Source of the DNA: Hymenobacter radiodurans
Lineage (GTDB): Bacteria; Bacteroidota; Bacteroidia; Cytophagales; Hymenobacteraceae
DNA length: 64,000 nt
Direction of reading: 5' to 3'
Assembly: GCF_004355185.1 (NCBI RefSeq)
Contig: NZ_CP037922.1
Location: 3,814,001-3,878,000, forward strand
Shown here in pieces: positions 48,148-58,003 of this stretch (positions are counted from its first letter, which is position 1; every line of letters begins with the position of its first letter). Made by a program: the position numbers and the translations under genes. The notes beneath the pieces were generated by a model. It was not told the DNA's origin. It made no database searches and saw only the letters and a program-made list of their open reading frames with translations.

Positions 48148-48330
48148 TCAGGCAGCCTCCGGGTGCGACTCGTCGCGGGCGCTGGTAGTGCGCACCGACT
48201 CGTGCAACTGACGGACCAGCGGCAACAGGTCGCTGAGCTTGCAGCAGCAAGCCAAACGTGCCACTTTCATAGTTTTGGGAGCTTCGGAAGGAGCGGCCGA
48301 CGCGTCGGCGCCGCGGTGAGAAACAGTCAT
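48148..48330 (-). CDS. Possible small Cys-containing protein
   Basis: A 60-residue frame starting with ATG. It contains a CCC run (ARLACCCKLSDLLPLVRQLHESV). No family recognised. It fills part of the 400-base space between the hydrolase and radical SAM genes. Length and lack of homologues known to me make it uncertain. Confidence 0.35.
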   Translation of the reverse strand: MTVSHRGADASAAPSEAPKTMKVARLACCCKLSDLLPLVRQLHESVRTTSARDESHPEAA

Positions 48331-48415
48331 GGTAGTAGTTGTTGGTCGCTAATGGTTGGTTGTATAAAGAGCCTTAGGCCGGTGTGGAAGTGGCAGAATC
48401 AGATAAAAAAACTAG

Positions 48416-48476
48416 AAAGCCGCATCGCAGTGATTGAATAGCTACTTGCGAATGTTATTCACTGCGATGCGGCTTT
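48416..48476. terminator. Terminator hairpin downstream of the radical SAM gene
   Basis: An 18-bp perfect stem (48416-48433 with 48459-48476) encloses a 25-base loop. It lies 10 bases beyond the stop of the radical SAM gene. Confidence 0.75.
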
Positions 48477-48485
48477 AGTAATGCA

Positions 48486-49750
48486 TTAAGAAGCCTGCGC
48501 AAAAAGATCGAGCTGCTGGGTGACGAGGGCTGAACGCACTGCACCCGACCCAAACAGAATCTGTCGACGCAAGCTCTGCTCATCATATTCGCGGCTATCC
48601 AGCGCTTGGCCACGGCATGTCAGAAAGAACTTGGCCCGCTTGAGCACCACGCCAAACTTGTGTAAATGATCTAAAGTGAGCGGGGCGAAACGGCGAGCTG
48701 CCACAATGCGCTTGGCGGAACGTGCTCCAACACCAGGCACCCGCAGAATCATCTCATAGTCAGCGGTCTGCACATCCACGGGGAAAACGTGACGGTTGCG
48801 TAGCGCCCAAGCCAACTTAGGGTCAATCTCCAGATCGAGGTGGGGATGCTGAGGATCCAGGATTTCATCGGCCTGAAAGCCGTAGAAGCGAATCAACCAG
48901 TCGGACTGATACAGGCGATGCTCCCGAATAACGGGTGGGCGCGTGAGCTGTGGCAGGCGCGCGTCATCTGTGACCGGGACGTAGCCGGAGTAATACACGC
49001 GCTTCAATCCATAACCCTTGTACAGGGAATCGGAGAGCTGAAGAATCTGATGGTCGTTCTCGTCAGAAGCACCTACAATAAGCTGGGTGCTTTGGCCCGC
49101 CGCCGCGAAAGCCGGTACTTTCTTGAAAAGCGCCTTCTCTTCCTTGTTCTGCACGATGCCCTGATGAATCTGCTTCATCGGGGTCAAAATTTCTTTATAA
49201 TTCTTCTCGGGGCCAAATTCTGCAAGCTCAACTCAGAAGGCAGCTCAATGTTGACGCTCAGACGGTCGGCGTACAGGCCAGCTTCCGCAATCAGCTCGGG
49301 TGAAGCACCCGGAATGGTCTTGACGTGGATGTAGCCATTGAACTTGTGCTCGGTGCGCAGCTTCTTCACGATGCGCACGAGGCGCTCCATGGTGTAGTCA
49401 GAATCCTTGAAAATACCGGAGCTGAGAAACAGCCCTTCGATATAATTGCGCCGATAGAAGTTCATCGTGAGATCAACTACTTCATCTACTGTAAAGGCCG
49501 CACGCTTCACATCATTACTCCGCCGCGATACGCAGTAGGCACAATCGAAGATGCAATAGTTGGTCAGCAGAATTTTTAGCAGGGACACGCAACGCCCGTC
49601 TTCGGTGTAGCTGTGGCAGATACCCATGCCCTCCGCATTGCCTAAGCCCTTGTTCTCGTTTTTGCGCTTTCCACCACTGCTGGAGCACGATACATCGTAC
49701 TTCGCGGCGTCTGCCAAAATACTTAGCTTTTCCTGAATCCGTTCGTTCAT
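48486..49750 (-). CDS. Radical SAM/HhH putative DNA modification-repair protein (TIGR03916-like), frameshifted
   Basis: About 421 residues after restoring one C at 49209-49212. The N-terminal part (to LSLQNLAP) has the cluster Cys triad in NYCIFDCAYCVSRRSNDV and GLFLSSGIFKDSDYTMERLV. Downstream EKNYKEILTPMKQIHQGIV continues in another frame. The C-terminal part carries a helix-hairpin-helix (RVPGVGARSAKRIVAARRF). It matches the radical SAM partner that co-occurs with the DUF4130 protein. Reaction unknown. Confidence 0.82.
49209..49212 (-). other. Frame break in the radical SAM gene at a G4/C4 run
   Basis: The coding strand reads TTG GCC CCG AGA AGA, where the family sequence LAPEKNYKEIL needs TTG GCC CCC GAG AAG. 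One C is missing. This run is not the G6C motif. Confidence 0.78.
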
Positions 49751-49885
49751 CCGAGGGCTTTTGATGGCTTAAAAATAGCAACTACACTTCATATACACAA
49801 TACTACCTTAAGCTAATTTTTTTAGGAAAGGTTTCAAAAGCACATCTTAAAAGTGCTGGTTTGGGTGAGTATTTGCCCCCCAGTG

Positions 49886-49905
49886 TTCCAATCTTTAGAT
49901 TGGAA
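49886..49905. repeat. Short perfect hairpin
   Basis: TTCCAATCT and AGATTGGAA pair around a TT loop (49886-49905). It follows a motif copy at 49872. The rest of 49751-50055 shows nothing besides a weak TACCTTGC -7-like element at 50014-50021. Confidence 0.5.
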
Positions 49906-50055
49906 TGACTTGTGATTTTTTGGCTCCGATTTGGGATATTATTTACGCGCAACTCCGTTGGAAATTCCAGCTAACATCCAGCTTCGTACTTACTGAGTGG
50001 CCGCTGGCGTTTGTACCTTGCAGGTTGCCGATTGGCTTTCGTTTTGTCTCGCTTT

Positions 50056-51975
50056 ATGCTTGCTTACCTCGTGTCTGCTTTCCAGTTGTTGCCCCATTTC
50101 CGGTGGCGGCTGGTGCTGCCGTTGGTGTTCTTAGTAATTATAGCGCAGGCCCAGGACCCGCAGCCATCTGTACCCGACACGGTGCGAACTCCGCTTGAAA
50201 CCCGCCCTGACTCCTTGCGGCGGCGCTTCGATGAGGAGCGCATTCTAACGGGTCTGCAAGCGTATGCCAAGCGCAAGACCATTGCCGGCAAGGCGGTGGC
50301 GGCGCTGTTCAACTTCACGGCTCGGGCCGAGGAAAGAGCCGGCCTCGATGCTACCCTGCTCGATCGCCAATACAGCCAGCACAACTATAAGATTGTGCGC
50401 AGCATCAACATTACCACGCTCGACGCCTTCGGTTACAGCATCAACAACCCCGACCGCAAGCCGCGCAACTTTCTGGAGAAGGGGGGCAATATTTTCCACA
50501 TTCGCACGGCCCCGTCGCGGGTGCGGCAGCTGCTGCTGTTTCGGGTGGGCGAAGAGCTAGAACCCCAAGAGCTAAGCGAAACCGAGCGTTTGTTGCGCCA
50601 GACGGGTGAGTTGCTTGACGCCCGTGTGTTTGTGAATGAGGCCACCACCACGCCCGACAGCGTGGACGTTCAGATCATTACCAAGGATGTATTCAGTTTG
50701 AGCGGCTCGCTCCAGATTCGTGATGTGGATGCGGCCGTCATTGGGCTGAACGATGTAAACTTTATGGGGCTGGGCCATCAGTTTCGGAACCGCTACGAGT
50801 ATGGTCGCGCCAGCCCCCAGCCTTGGCGCTATCGGGGTAGCTACTTAGTGCCTTTCCGCAACTTTGTCAATGCCGAGGTACGCTACCGTAACGAGTATGA
50901 AAACAAAGAAATAGGCGCTTACGTGGCCCGCGACTTTGTTTCCATCAATACCAAGTACGCCGGCGCGGTGGCGCTCGATTTTTATGATCGGCTTATTCAG
51001 CTACCACAATTGCCCCCCATCGATCCGTTTCGCCTGGAGCGGCTGCGCTACAGCACGCGTGATGTATGGCTGGGGCGGGCCTTACGCCTAAAAAGCTACG
51101 ACCTAGGTTACGAGAACCCGGCCCGATTTGTCGTTTCTGGGCGCTTCTTGAACACAACGTATGGCGAGCGGCCCATTGAGGATTATGCCGACGCGAGCCT
51201 TTTTCTAGGCACCATCGGCTACAGCGTACGGCACTATTACAAAGACAAATACCTCTTCGGTTTTGGTCGTACCGAGGACGTACCGACGGGCACGTTGCTC
51301 AGCCTTACCGCGGGCTACGAGCTAAACGAGTTGGGGAATCGGCGCTACTATGGCGTACGAGCTTCCAGTGGCTTATACAGCGTACGGCGGGGTTACCTAT
51401 ATCTGAGTGGTGAGTATGGGTCTTTTGTGCGTGCGCGCGACCGGGACTGGCAGCAAGGCCTGCTTAGCACCCAGGTTCTGTATTTCACCCGCCTCTATAA
51501 TACGGGTAACTATCAGTGGCGCCATTTTCTGTGGAACCGTATGGACTTGGGATTCGACCGGCGCCCTGGCGAGCAGCTGCTATCTATTGAAGGCGAACGG
51601 GGCCTGCGCGGCTTTCGCACCGATGGTACCCTGCGCGGCACGAGTCGCTTTGTGCTCAACTATGAGGCTACTATGTACACGCCCGTCTCTTTCCTGGGCT
51701 TCCGCCTGGCCGGTGTGGCCTTTGCTGATGCCGCTTGGCTGGCTACTACCCCCGGCCGCGACTCCCCATTTCTCGACAAGCCATTTACCGGTTTCGGCTT
51801 GGGTTTGCGTTTCCGCAACGAGTACACCGCGCTCCGCACCATTCAGATTTTGTTTGGCTTCTATCCGCGGGGCCAGTTAACTAATAATGGCTACCGAATC
51901 TTTGAGAATTCCGGGGCCTACTATGACTTCAGTGATTTCAATTTCACCCGCCCCGGTGTTGCGCCGTATCAGTAG
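50056..51975 (+). CDS. BamA/TamA-like outer-membrane protein
   Basis: 639 residues. Signal peptide (about 1-32), then a Bacteroidota-type N-terminal domain (about 45-150) and a POTRA-like region with RVRQLLLFRVGEELEPQELSETERLLRQTG. The C-terminal half is a 16-strand-like Omp85 barrel, with the GLGLRFRNEYTALRTIQILFGF ending and GERGLRGFRTDGTLRGTSRFV (the RGF-like lid motif) near 520. It acts in outer-membrane protein insertion or export. The ATG at 50056 is chosen over a TTG at 50011. Confidence 0.82.
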   Translation: MLAYLVSAFQLLPHFRWRLVLPLVFLVIIAQAQDPQPSVPDTVRTPLETRPDSLRRRFDEERILTGLQAYAKRKTIAGKAVAALFNFTARAEERAGLDATLLDRQYSQHNYKIVRSINITTLDAFGYSINNPDRKPRNFLEKGGNIFHIRTAPSRVRQLLLFRVGEELEPQELSETERLLRQTGELLDARVFVNEATTTPDSVDVQIITKDVFSLSGSLQIRDVDAAVIGLNDVNFMGLGHQFRNRYEYGRASPQPWRYRGSYLVPFRNFVNAEVRYRNEYENKEIGAYVARDFVSINTKYAGAVALDFYDRLIQLPQLPPIDPFRLERLRYSTRDVWLGRALRLKSYDLGYENPARFVVSGRFLNTTYGERPIEDYADASLFLGTIGYSVRHYYKDKYLFGFGRTEDVPTGTLLSLTAGYELNELGNRRYYGVRASSGLYSVRRGYLYLSGEYGSFVRARDRDWQQGLLSTQVLYFTRLYNTGNYQWRHFLWNRMDLGFDRRPGEQLLSIEGERGLRGFRTDGTLRGTSRFVLNYEATMYTPVSFLGFRLAGVAFADAAWLATTPGRDSPFLDKPFTGFGLGLRFRNEYTALRTIQILFGFYPRGQLTNNGYRIFENSGAYYDFSDFNFTRPGVAPYQ

Positions 51976-52088
51976 CGCCGCAGCTTATCCTGGTCATGGT
52001 AGGCTGACTTGACCCTATTGCTATTCTACCGTAGAATGGCTGCGGTGCCGGCAAATAACCTGAGTGAAATTTGCCCCCCAGCCTTCAG

Positions 52089-52096
52089 TACCTTTG
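52089..52096 (+). promoter_or_regulatory. -7 element of cvfB
   Basis: TACCTTTG lies 36 bases before the ATG. The motif copy TTTGCCCCCCA begins at 52070, with its TTTG 15 bases upstream of the -7 box, somewhat close for a -33 box. Confidence 0.5.
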
Positions 52097-52131
52097 CGCG
52101 CTCAACCTTTTCACCCTCATACGCCCTTCCC

Positions 52132-52968
52132 ATGCTTGCCCTCGGCGACTATAACGAACTAGAAGTAGCCCGCGCCGTGGATTTCGGCCTCTATCTTACT
52201 TCTGATGATGGCGACTTGCTGTTGCCCATTAAGTACGTGCCCGAAGGCACTCAGATTGGTGACCGGTTGCGGGTATTTGTGTACCGCGACTCCGAAGACC
52301 GCCTTATTGCTACCACGTTAGAGCCGCTGGCGCGGGTAGGTGAGTTTGCGGCGCTCACTGTCAAGGATGTATCATCCAATGGTGCTTTTCTTGAGTGGGG
52401 CCTCGAAAAAGACCTTTTTCTCCCCTATCGTAATCAGCGCCAGGCCTTGCGCGTGGGGCAGCGCGCCACCGTCTATGTTTACCTCGACGAAAACTCCGAC
52501 CGTATCGTGGCTTCGTCTAAGTGGGAGAAGTACTTGCCGCATGCGGAATTTCCGGGCCAAGTTGGCGACCAAGTAGAGCTTTTCGTTGCGCAGGACACTG
52601 ACTTAGGCTACACCGTCATCGTGAATGGCGCTTACCTCGGCCTGTTATATCACAACGAGATCTTTCGCCCCCTACGCTTAGGAGATAGGCCAACCGGTTA
52701 CGTGCGTCAGATCAGGCCCGACGGCAAGCTGGATATAAGTCTGCAAAAAGTGGGCTACGACGAGGCGTTGGACGCCACCGAAACCATTCTCACGGCCCTA
52801 CGCGCCAGCGGCGGTACCCTACCCCTGTCCGACAAAAGCGAGCCAGACGATATTTACCGCCGCCTCGGCATGAGCAAGAAGGTATTCAAAAAAGCACTCG
52901 GCACCCTCTACAAGCGCGGCTTGGTGCAACTAGCACCCGATGAAACCCGACTACTAGGGCAGGAATAA
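52132..52968 (+). CDS. CvfB-like S1 RNA-binding protein
   Basis: 278 residues from the ATG at 52132; the frame back to 52009 crosses the -7 box. Three S1-like beta domains: 1-65 (LEVARAVDFGLYLTSDDGDLLLP), 70-135 (VKDVSSNGAFLEWGLEKDLFLP) and 145-210 (LGYTVIVNGAYLGLLYHNEIF), then a winged helix (SKSEPDDIYRRLGMSKKVFKKALGTLYKRGLV). This is the layout of CvfB, an RNA-binding regulator. Target unknown. Confidence 0.88.
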   Translation: MLALGDYNELEVARAVDFGLYLTSDDGDLLLPIKYVPEGTQIGDRLRVFVYRDSEDRLIATTLEPLARVGEFAALTVKDVSSNGAFLEWGLEKDLFLPYRNQRQALRVGQRATVYVYLDENSDRIVASSKWEKYLPHAEFPGQVGDQVELFVAQDTDLGYTVIVNGAYLGLLYHNEIFRPLRLGDRPTGYVRQIRPDGKLDISLQKVGYDEALDATETILTALRASGGTLPLSDKSEPDDIYRRLGMSKKVFKKALGTLYKRGLVQLAPDETRLLGQE

Positions 52969-53132
52969 ACAGCCAAAGCAGGCCTTCATTGAATAGATTG
53001 ACATTCAATGGCAATGGTGCACTACGCGCCGTTTTCGTTGCGATGTTCCTTGTCTTCTTTGCCCTTCTGTGGTATTTATCGTAGAAGGACTACTGCTGCT
53101 CTTCCCTCTGCTCTCGTGCTTCCAACCACCTT

Positions 53133-53795
53133 ATGACACCTCAAAAAACTGCTCTCATTGCCGGCGCCAGTGGCTTGGTTGGCAGCCAACTCCTTTCGTT
53201 GCTGCTGGCCTCCGAGCGCTACGCCAAAGTCATTGTGATAGGTCGGCGGCCCCTGCCCCAGGTGCACCCTAAGCTGGAGCAGCGCATATTTGACCTGGAT
53301 GATTTAGATCAGCACCGTCTGGCCCTGATTGCCGATGATGTGTACTGCTGCCTGGGCACCACCATGCGGCAGGCGGGCTCCAAAGAGGCTTTTTACAAGG
53401 TCGATTACTTGTACGTAGTAAAGCTGGCGGCCCTTACGGCTGGCAATTTTGCGGCGCAGTTCTTAGTGGTGTCAGCGATGGGCGCCGATGCAAATTCGCG
53501 TATCTACTACAATCGGGTGAAGGGCGAGATGGAGCAGGCCGTGCGGCAGACGCCCTTTCGGGTTATTCATTTTTTTCGGCCTTCTCTGCTGCTAGGCAAT
53601 CGCACGGAAAAGCGTTTGGGCGAGCAGATTGGGGCCGTTTTGATGAAAGCTTTGCGGCCCTTGATGGTGGGGCCACTACGTAAGTATCAGCCTGTTGAGG
53701 CCGTCACAGTCGCACGCGCTATGCTGCGCGCCGCCGAGGAAGATGGCGGCGGAATACGCGTGCATCTGTCGGATGAAATTGCTCAGGCGCGCTAA
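53133..53795 (+). CDS. NAD(P)-binding oxidoreductase, HTATIP2-like
   Basis: 220 residues of the atypical SDR type. Rossmann loop ALIAGASGLVGSQLL (residues 7-21), cofactor-specificity IGRRPLP, and YNRVKGEMEQAV with a catalytic Tyr/Lys near 130. It resembles the HTATIP2/nucleoside-diphosphate-sugar epimerase-like group; substrate unknown. Confidence 0.85.
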   Translation: MTPQKTALIAGASGLVGSQLLSLLLASERYAKVIVIGRRPLPQVHPKLEQRIFDLDDLDQHRLALIADDVYCCLGTTMRQAGSKEAFYKVDYLYVVKLAALTAGNFAAQFLVVSAMGADANSRIYYNRVKGEMEQAVRQTPFRVIHFFRPSLLLGNRTEKRLGEQIGAVLMKALRPLMVGPLRKYQPVEAVTVARAMLRAAEEDGGGIRVHLSDEIAQAR

Positions 53796-53874
53796 AACCA
53801 GCGGACGAAGATGAGTTCAGCACGGAGTTTGTGCTTTACGGGGTCAGTTGACTTTTAACCCTAACATCTCCGTA

Positions 53875-54414
53875 ATGAAGTTTTTGTACCGTCTAGTTTT
53901 ATTACTTCTTCTAACGGCTCCTGCTGCCTACGCCCAGAAGGGCGGTTACAACACTGGTATTGGTTTGCGCGCTGGCGGCTATTCTTCCGGCCTCACAGTG
54001 AAGCATTTTTTGAGCGGCAAGAATAACGTGGCATTTGAAGGCTTGCTAACCAGAGAGTACGCTGCCCGTGGTGGCCGGCTCACCTTGCTATTGGAAAAGC
54101 ACCTGCCCGTAAGTGATATCAAGGGTTTGCAGTTTTACTACGGCGCCGGCGGTCATGTGGGATCTTACAATGGGCGCTACTACTTCTCCGACCGCCGTTA
54201 TTACGGCCGGAAAGGCAAGGATTACTACTACGTTTATTACGCTGAAGACCGCAACTACATCGCCTTCGGTGCCGACTTAATTCTGGGTCTGGAATACAAA
54301 TTGCCAGATTTGCCCTTCGTGGTAGGTGTTGACTATAAGCCATTCTTCGAGGTATTCGACGGTGCAACGGGCTTGTATTCTGATGCAGCCTTCAGCTTAC
54401 GTTTTGTTTTCTAA
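53875..54414 (+). CDS. Small outer-membrane beta-barrel protein
   Basis: 179 residues from ATG at 53875. Signal peptide MKFLYRLVLLLLLTAPAAYAQ, then alternating amphipathic strands (NTGIGLRAGGYSSGLTVKHF to SDAAFSLRFVF, a terminal aromatic). A Tyr-rich loop follows near 105-125. It is of the porin/OmpW-like size; function unknown. A terminator with the G6C motif follows directly. Confidence 0.75.
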   Translation: MKFLYRLVLLLLLTAPAAYAQKGGYNTGIGLRAGGYSSGLTVKHFLSGKNNVAFEGLLTREYAARGGRLTLLLEKHLPVSDIKGLQFYYGAGGHVGSYNGRYYFSDRRYYGRKGKDYYYVYYAEDRNYIAFGADLILGLEYKLPDLPFVVGVDYKPFFEVFDGATGLYSDAAFSLRFVF

Positions 54415-54430
54415 GACAACGAGTCTTTTT

Positions 54431-54485
54431 TACACTAACAAAAAAGCCCCCCAGATTGTGTCTGGGGGGCTTTTTTGTTAGTGTA
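54431..54485. terminator. Perfect 25-bp terminator built on the G6C motif
   Basis: TACACTAACAAAAAAGCCCC leads into a 25-base arm (54431-54455) that pairs perfectly with 54461-54485 around a 5-base TTGTG loop. It carries the motif on both arms and serves the convergent genes. Confidence 0.95.
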
Positions 54486-54492
54486 ATCGTCA

Positions 54493-54828
54493 CTAGCGTA
54501 TCCGACCACGGTCGCGGCCATAGGGTCGCCCGTCGCGGGCGGGCTGACGGCCATCCTGGCGATAGTAGCCGGGTCGGGGCCGCACCACCACGGGCCGCTG
54601 CCGGTAGGGCCGGACAATAACGGGCTGACGCTCTACCACAACCACCCGCGATGGACGATGGTAGTAGGGCCGAGGTCGATACCCATAATACGGGCGAGGG
54701 GGCGGATAATATGCTGGCCCGCTTGCCACCACAACGCCAGGCTGCGCCGAGGCCACGCAACCCGTCATCAGGGCCGCCGAGAAAACCAGCGCCACCAGTA
54801 CTACAGAAGATTTTATCAGCTTTTTCAT
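54493..54828 (-). CDS. Pro/Tyr/Arg-rich small lipoprotein
   Basis: 111 residues. Lipoprotein signal in VALVFSAALMTGCVASAQ. The mature part is dominated by YYPPPRPYYGYRPRPYY and RQRPVVVRPRPGYYRQDGRQ, probably disordered and basic. It should sit in the envelope. I do not recognise a function. Confidence 0.7.
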   Translation of the reverse strand: MKKLIKSSVVLVALVFSAALMTGCVASAQPGVVVASGPAYYPPPRPYYGYRPRPYYHRPSRVVVVERQPVIVRPYRQRPVVVRPRPGYYRQDGRQPARDGRPYGRDRGRIR

Positions 54829-55038
54829 TGTCTATACCGTGGAGCCTTGGTTTAGCTACCACAAATCAATAGACACCGATTTTGACGTAGGGTTTAATGA
54901 GGCACATCAGGAATTTGGGCCACTTTTCCACCGCAACTCGCTTGCAGCTAGCGTTCTGCTAAGCATAACTCATAAACATAGGTTGGGGGGCTTTTTACAA
55001 TGCGCCAGCTCAGACAGAAGCTTCTTTTAGGCTAAAGC

Positions 55039-55074
55039 AAAGCGCCCGCTGCTCCAAGGAACAGCGGGCGCTTT
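55039..55074 (-). terminator. Terminator of the OmpH/Skp gene
   Basis: AAAGCGCCCGCTG (55039-55051) pairs with CAGCGGGCGCTTT (55062-55074) around a 10-base loop, 27 bases past the stop. The remaining 54829-55100 space holds a motif copy at 54985 and no gene. Confidence 0.85.
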
Positions 55075-55100
55075 GATGGCTTCTTGAGCGCCAAACCTGA

Positions 55101-55766
55101 CTACTTCTTTCCGTATTCAGTGTTTAGGCGCTTCAGTACCGGAGCTGTTACGTCGAGGTCTTTGCGGCTGTAGGCAATAGAGCCACCGGGCTGCGCAATG
55201 AGAATAAACTGGTAACCATTCTCTTTGCCGTACTGCTCAATCAGCTTGTTCACGCGAGTAAGCACCTGCTGGCTCATTTTGGCCTCTTCCTCGGCGGCCT
55301 GACGCTGGAGTTTTTGCTGCTCCTGACCCACCTTCTGCTCCTGCTGCTGCAGTTGTTGCTCGGTAGCGGCCCGTTGCTCAGGTGTGAGGCTGGCAGCCTG
55401 TGCTTGGTATTTCTGCACGGCTGCCTGGAAGTTGGTTATCATCGTTTTGTTTTGCTGCTCCCAACCTTTGGCTTTTGCCTCAAAGTTGCGACGCGCAACC
55501 TGCATGCCCTTGTAGCCATCCAGCAGTTTGCTTGACTCTACGTAACCGATTTTGACGGGCTCAGGTGCCGCTGTTACTGCGGCGGGCGCGGCAGCCGTTG
55601 TATCCTCAGGACTGATGCTGGCGCTGTCGGAGGTAGCAGTGACGGCAGCAGTTTTGGCGACGGCAGGCACCGCAGCCGGCTTTTGGGCAAAGTGCAGGTA
55701 AAATAACACTGCCACGGCGACAACCAGGACCGCATTGATGGCTAAAAGCAACGAATTCGTCTTCAT
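55101..55766 (-). CDS. OmpH/Skp-like periplasmic chaperone
   Basis: 221 residues. An N-terminal membrane anchor (LLLAINAVLVVAVAVLFYLHF) is followed by an Ala/Pro/Thr linker, then IGYVESSKLLDGYKGMQVAR, the Skp beginning, and a Gln/Glu-rich coiled coil (about 95-185). Ends with FILIAQPGGSIAYSRKDLDVTAPVL, the family's beta sheet. It would hold unfolded outer-membrane proteins in the periplasm. The anchor in place of a cleaved signal is a difference from E. coli Skp. The BamA-like gene lies 3 kb away. Confidence 0.83.
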   Translation of the reverse strand: MKTNSLLLAINAVLVVAVAVLFYLHFAQKPAAVPAVAKTAAVTATSDSASISPEDTTAAAPAAVTAAPEPVKIGYVESSKLLDGYKGMQVARRNFEAKAKGWEQQNKTMITNFQAAVQKYQAQAASLTPEQRAATEQQLQQQEQKVGQEQQKLQRQAAEEEAKMSQQVLTRVNKLIEQYGKENGYQFILIAQPGGSIAYSRKDLDVTAPVLKRLNTEYGKK

Positions 55767-55900
55767 TCAAAGAAATAGTAGTGGCCGACACCTCGTCGGC
55801 TCCCCAAAGAAACGCAGAAACCAGCAGGATCAGAAATTAAGGGTCGAAGCCAGGCCTTCCAACGCTTTGCTACGACTGAATCAGAGCACGCAGCGCAGTA

Positions 55901-56923
55901 CTATATCTGGTCGTCGTCCTCTTCTTTCGACTTGGGGGGCGATTCTAGCATGTGCGGCCAATGCGAGGCAGGATTGGGGGGCAAATTATCCGGCCAGGCA
56001 ATGTGTACCAGCGCATCGCCTTGGTTCACAACCGGCATATGGTTCAGGCCAATAACGTAACCCGCCGTTGGCGTTTCGAGCCGCACGGTGCCTTCGCCAT
56101 ATGGGTCGGCTACGCTACCATACACCTCCCCTTTTTCCAGAAATTGCCCATTCTGCACATGGCTCCGAAACAAGCCCGCGAACTTAGCCCGCAGCCACGT
56201 ATGCCGCCGACACACAATGCTCGGCTGGGCGGCTGCCGGAGCTTCAGCCAGCATTCCTAGTTGATGTAGAACGCGGAATGTGCCCGCTATAGCCAGCTCA
56301 ATTCCGGCTTCATCGAGGCGTAACGATTCGCCGGTTTCGTACACGATAATACGGCGGCCCTGCTGCATGGCCGCCTCGCGCAGGGAGCCGGGCCGCAACG
56401 ACGCGTGCAAAGTAAACGGAGCCGCAAAAGCCGACGCCAGCACATCAGTTTGTTCATCTTCGCCCAGCAGACAGCGCACTTGCGGCATGTTGGCCCGCGC
56501 CGCGCCACCCGTATGAAAATCGATGCCGTAGTCGATAAGCGGCATGATTTCGCGCATAAAGCGGTGGGCCACTCTGCTGGCCAAGGACCCGCGCGGATTG
56601 CCCGGAAAGCTCCGATTCACATCCTTGCCGTCGGGCACCTCTCGCGAGAAATTGAGAAAGCCGTAGATGTTGAGGATAGGAATGGCGATGATAGTGCCGC
56701 GCAAAGGCTGCAGCAAATCGCGGCGCACCAGGCGACGAATTGTTTCAATGCCGTTTACCTCGTCGCCGTGCATCCCCGCCATTAGCAGCACCGTTGGCCC
56801 CGGTTCCTGCGCCCGATAGACGTACACGGGCACATCAATGACGGTACGGGAAGGCAGGCGCGAAATTACCAACCGCGTCAGCACCCGTTCGCCCGGCCTG
56901 ATAACCAAGCCGTTGATTAACAT
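55901..56923 (-). CDS. Aspartoacylase/succinylglutamate desuccinylase family zinc hydrolase
   Basis: 340 residues from the ATG at 56923. M14-like zinc fold: MAGMHGDEVNGIETIRRL gives two ligands, NVNRSFPG-type segment (DVNRSFPGNPRG) follows, DFHTGGAAR the third, and IVYETGESL the catalytic Glu. The C-terminal domain is beta-rich. It lies 75 bases after rimK in a three-gene operon. It may remove acyl or glutamyl groups; within this operon an eraser of RimK products is inferred, not shown. Confidence 0.85.
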   Translation of the reverse strand: MLINGLVIRPGERVLTRLVISRLPSRTVIDVPVYVYRAQEPGPTVLLMAGMHGDEVNGIETIRRLVRRDLLQPLRGTIIAIPILNIYGFLNFSREVPDGKDVNRSFPGNPRGSLASRVAHRFMREIMPLIDYGIDFHTGGAARANMPQVRCLLGEDEQTDVLASAFAAPFTLHASLRPGSLREAAMQQGRRIIVYETGESLRLDEAGIELAIAGTFRVLHQLGMLAEAPAAAQPSIVCRRHTWLRAKFAGLFRSHVQNGQFLEKGEVYGSVADPYGEGTVRLETPTAGYVIGLNHMPVVNQGDALVHIAWPDNLPPNPASHWPHMLESPPKSKEEDDDQI

Positions 56924-56998
56924 ATCGGTGGGGCCGTAGGTATGGGGCAAAGGCTGAAGCGTTAAGAGTGGAACGAATACAGGTACATTTCAAGCCAT

Positions 56999-57949
56999 TT
57001 ACCCTACTACATCGGGCTGGGTATCCGGCTGGGGGGCTTTTCTGGTCGTTTTTTTAGCGGAATCCTTGCGCTTGCTGTGTACCAGCGCCGCCGTGTACTC
57101 TATGATTTTGCCGGCAATATCCAGGCCGGTAGCCTTCTCAATTCCTTCCAGACCCGGCGATGAATTCACTTCCAATACCAGCGGTCCACGCTTGCTCTGC
57201 AACATATCGACGCCGGCAATGCCCAAGCCCAGCGCTTTGGTAGCCAGCAATGCAGCAGCTTTTTCGGCCCGGCTCAGCTTCACTAGCTTACCCGATCCGC
57301 CCCGGTGCAGATTCGAGCGAAACTCGCCTTCCTTGCCTTGGCGCTTCATGGCACCCACCACCTCGCCATTCACCACAAATGCCCGCAGGTCGGCGCCCTT
57401 GCTTTCGGCAATAAACTCCTGCACAATGATGCGGGCCTTAAGGTTGTGAAAGGCCTCAATTACCGATTGGGCGGCTTTTTCAGTCTCAGCCAGCACCACT
57501 CCCAGGCCTTGCGTACCTTCTAGAAGCTTAATAATCACCGGGGCGCCACCAACCTGCTTGATCATTTCGGGCACCTCATCGGAGTAGTTGGTGAAAGCGG
57601 TTTTGGGCATTCCGACTCCGGCCCGCGACAGAATCTGCATAGAGCGCAGCTTATCCCGTGAGCGCACAATAGCTTGACTATCGATGGCCGTGCGCACTTT
57701 CATCATCTCAAATTGCCGCACTACGGCCGTGCCGTAGAATGTCACCGAGGCGCCAATGCGCGGGATAATGGCATCGAAACCCGTCAGTTTCTTGCCTTCG
57801 TAAATTATGCCTGGGTCGCCTTTCTCCAGCACCAGGTTGCAATGCAGATGGTCGACGACCACCGCCTCGTAGCCGCGCTGCGTGGCAGCTTCGACAAGGC
57901 GCATGGTGGAGTACAGCCTCGGCTCGCGCGAGAGAATGGCCAGTTTCAT
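56999..57949 (-). CDS. rimK: RimK-like ATP-grasp ligase
   Basis: 316 residues. ATP-grasp features: [53 protein letters not shown], and [19 protein letters not shown]. coli RimK adds Glu residues to the C-terminus of ribosomal protein S6. It is 300 residues there, so the Lys/Arg/Pro C-terminal tail here (about 295-316) is slightly longer. Upstream is the RimB-like protease gene, downstream the M14-like hydrolase. Confidence 0.92.
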   Translation of the reverse strand: MKLAILSREPRLYSTMRLVEAATQRGYEAVVVDHLHCNLVLEKGDPGIIYEGKKLTGFDAIIPRIGASVTFYGTAVVRQFEMMKVRTAIDSQAIVRSRDKLRSMQILSRAGVGMPKTAFTNYSDEVPEMIKQVGGAPVIIKLLEGTQGLGVVLAETEKAAQSVIEAFHNLKARIIVQEFIAESKGADLRAFVVNGEVVGAMKRQGKEGEFRSNLHRGGSGKLVKLSRAEKAAALLATKALGLGIAGVDMLQSKRGPLVLEVNSSPGLEGIEKATGLDIAGKIIEYTAALVHSKRKDSAKKTTRKAPQPDTQPDVVG

Positions 57950-58003
57950 TGGAAAGATAGGTCAGAGGTAAATGGGGGCGGAGGCAGGAAAGCAGGGGAA
58001 ACC

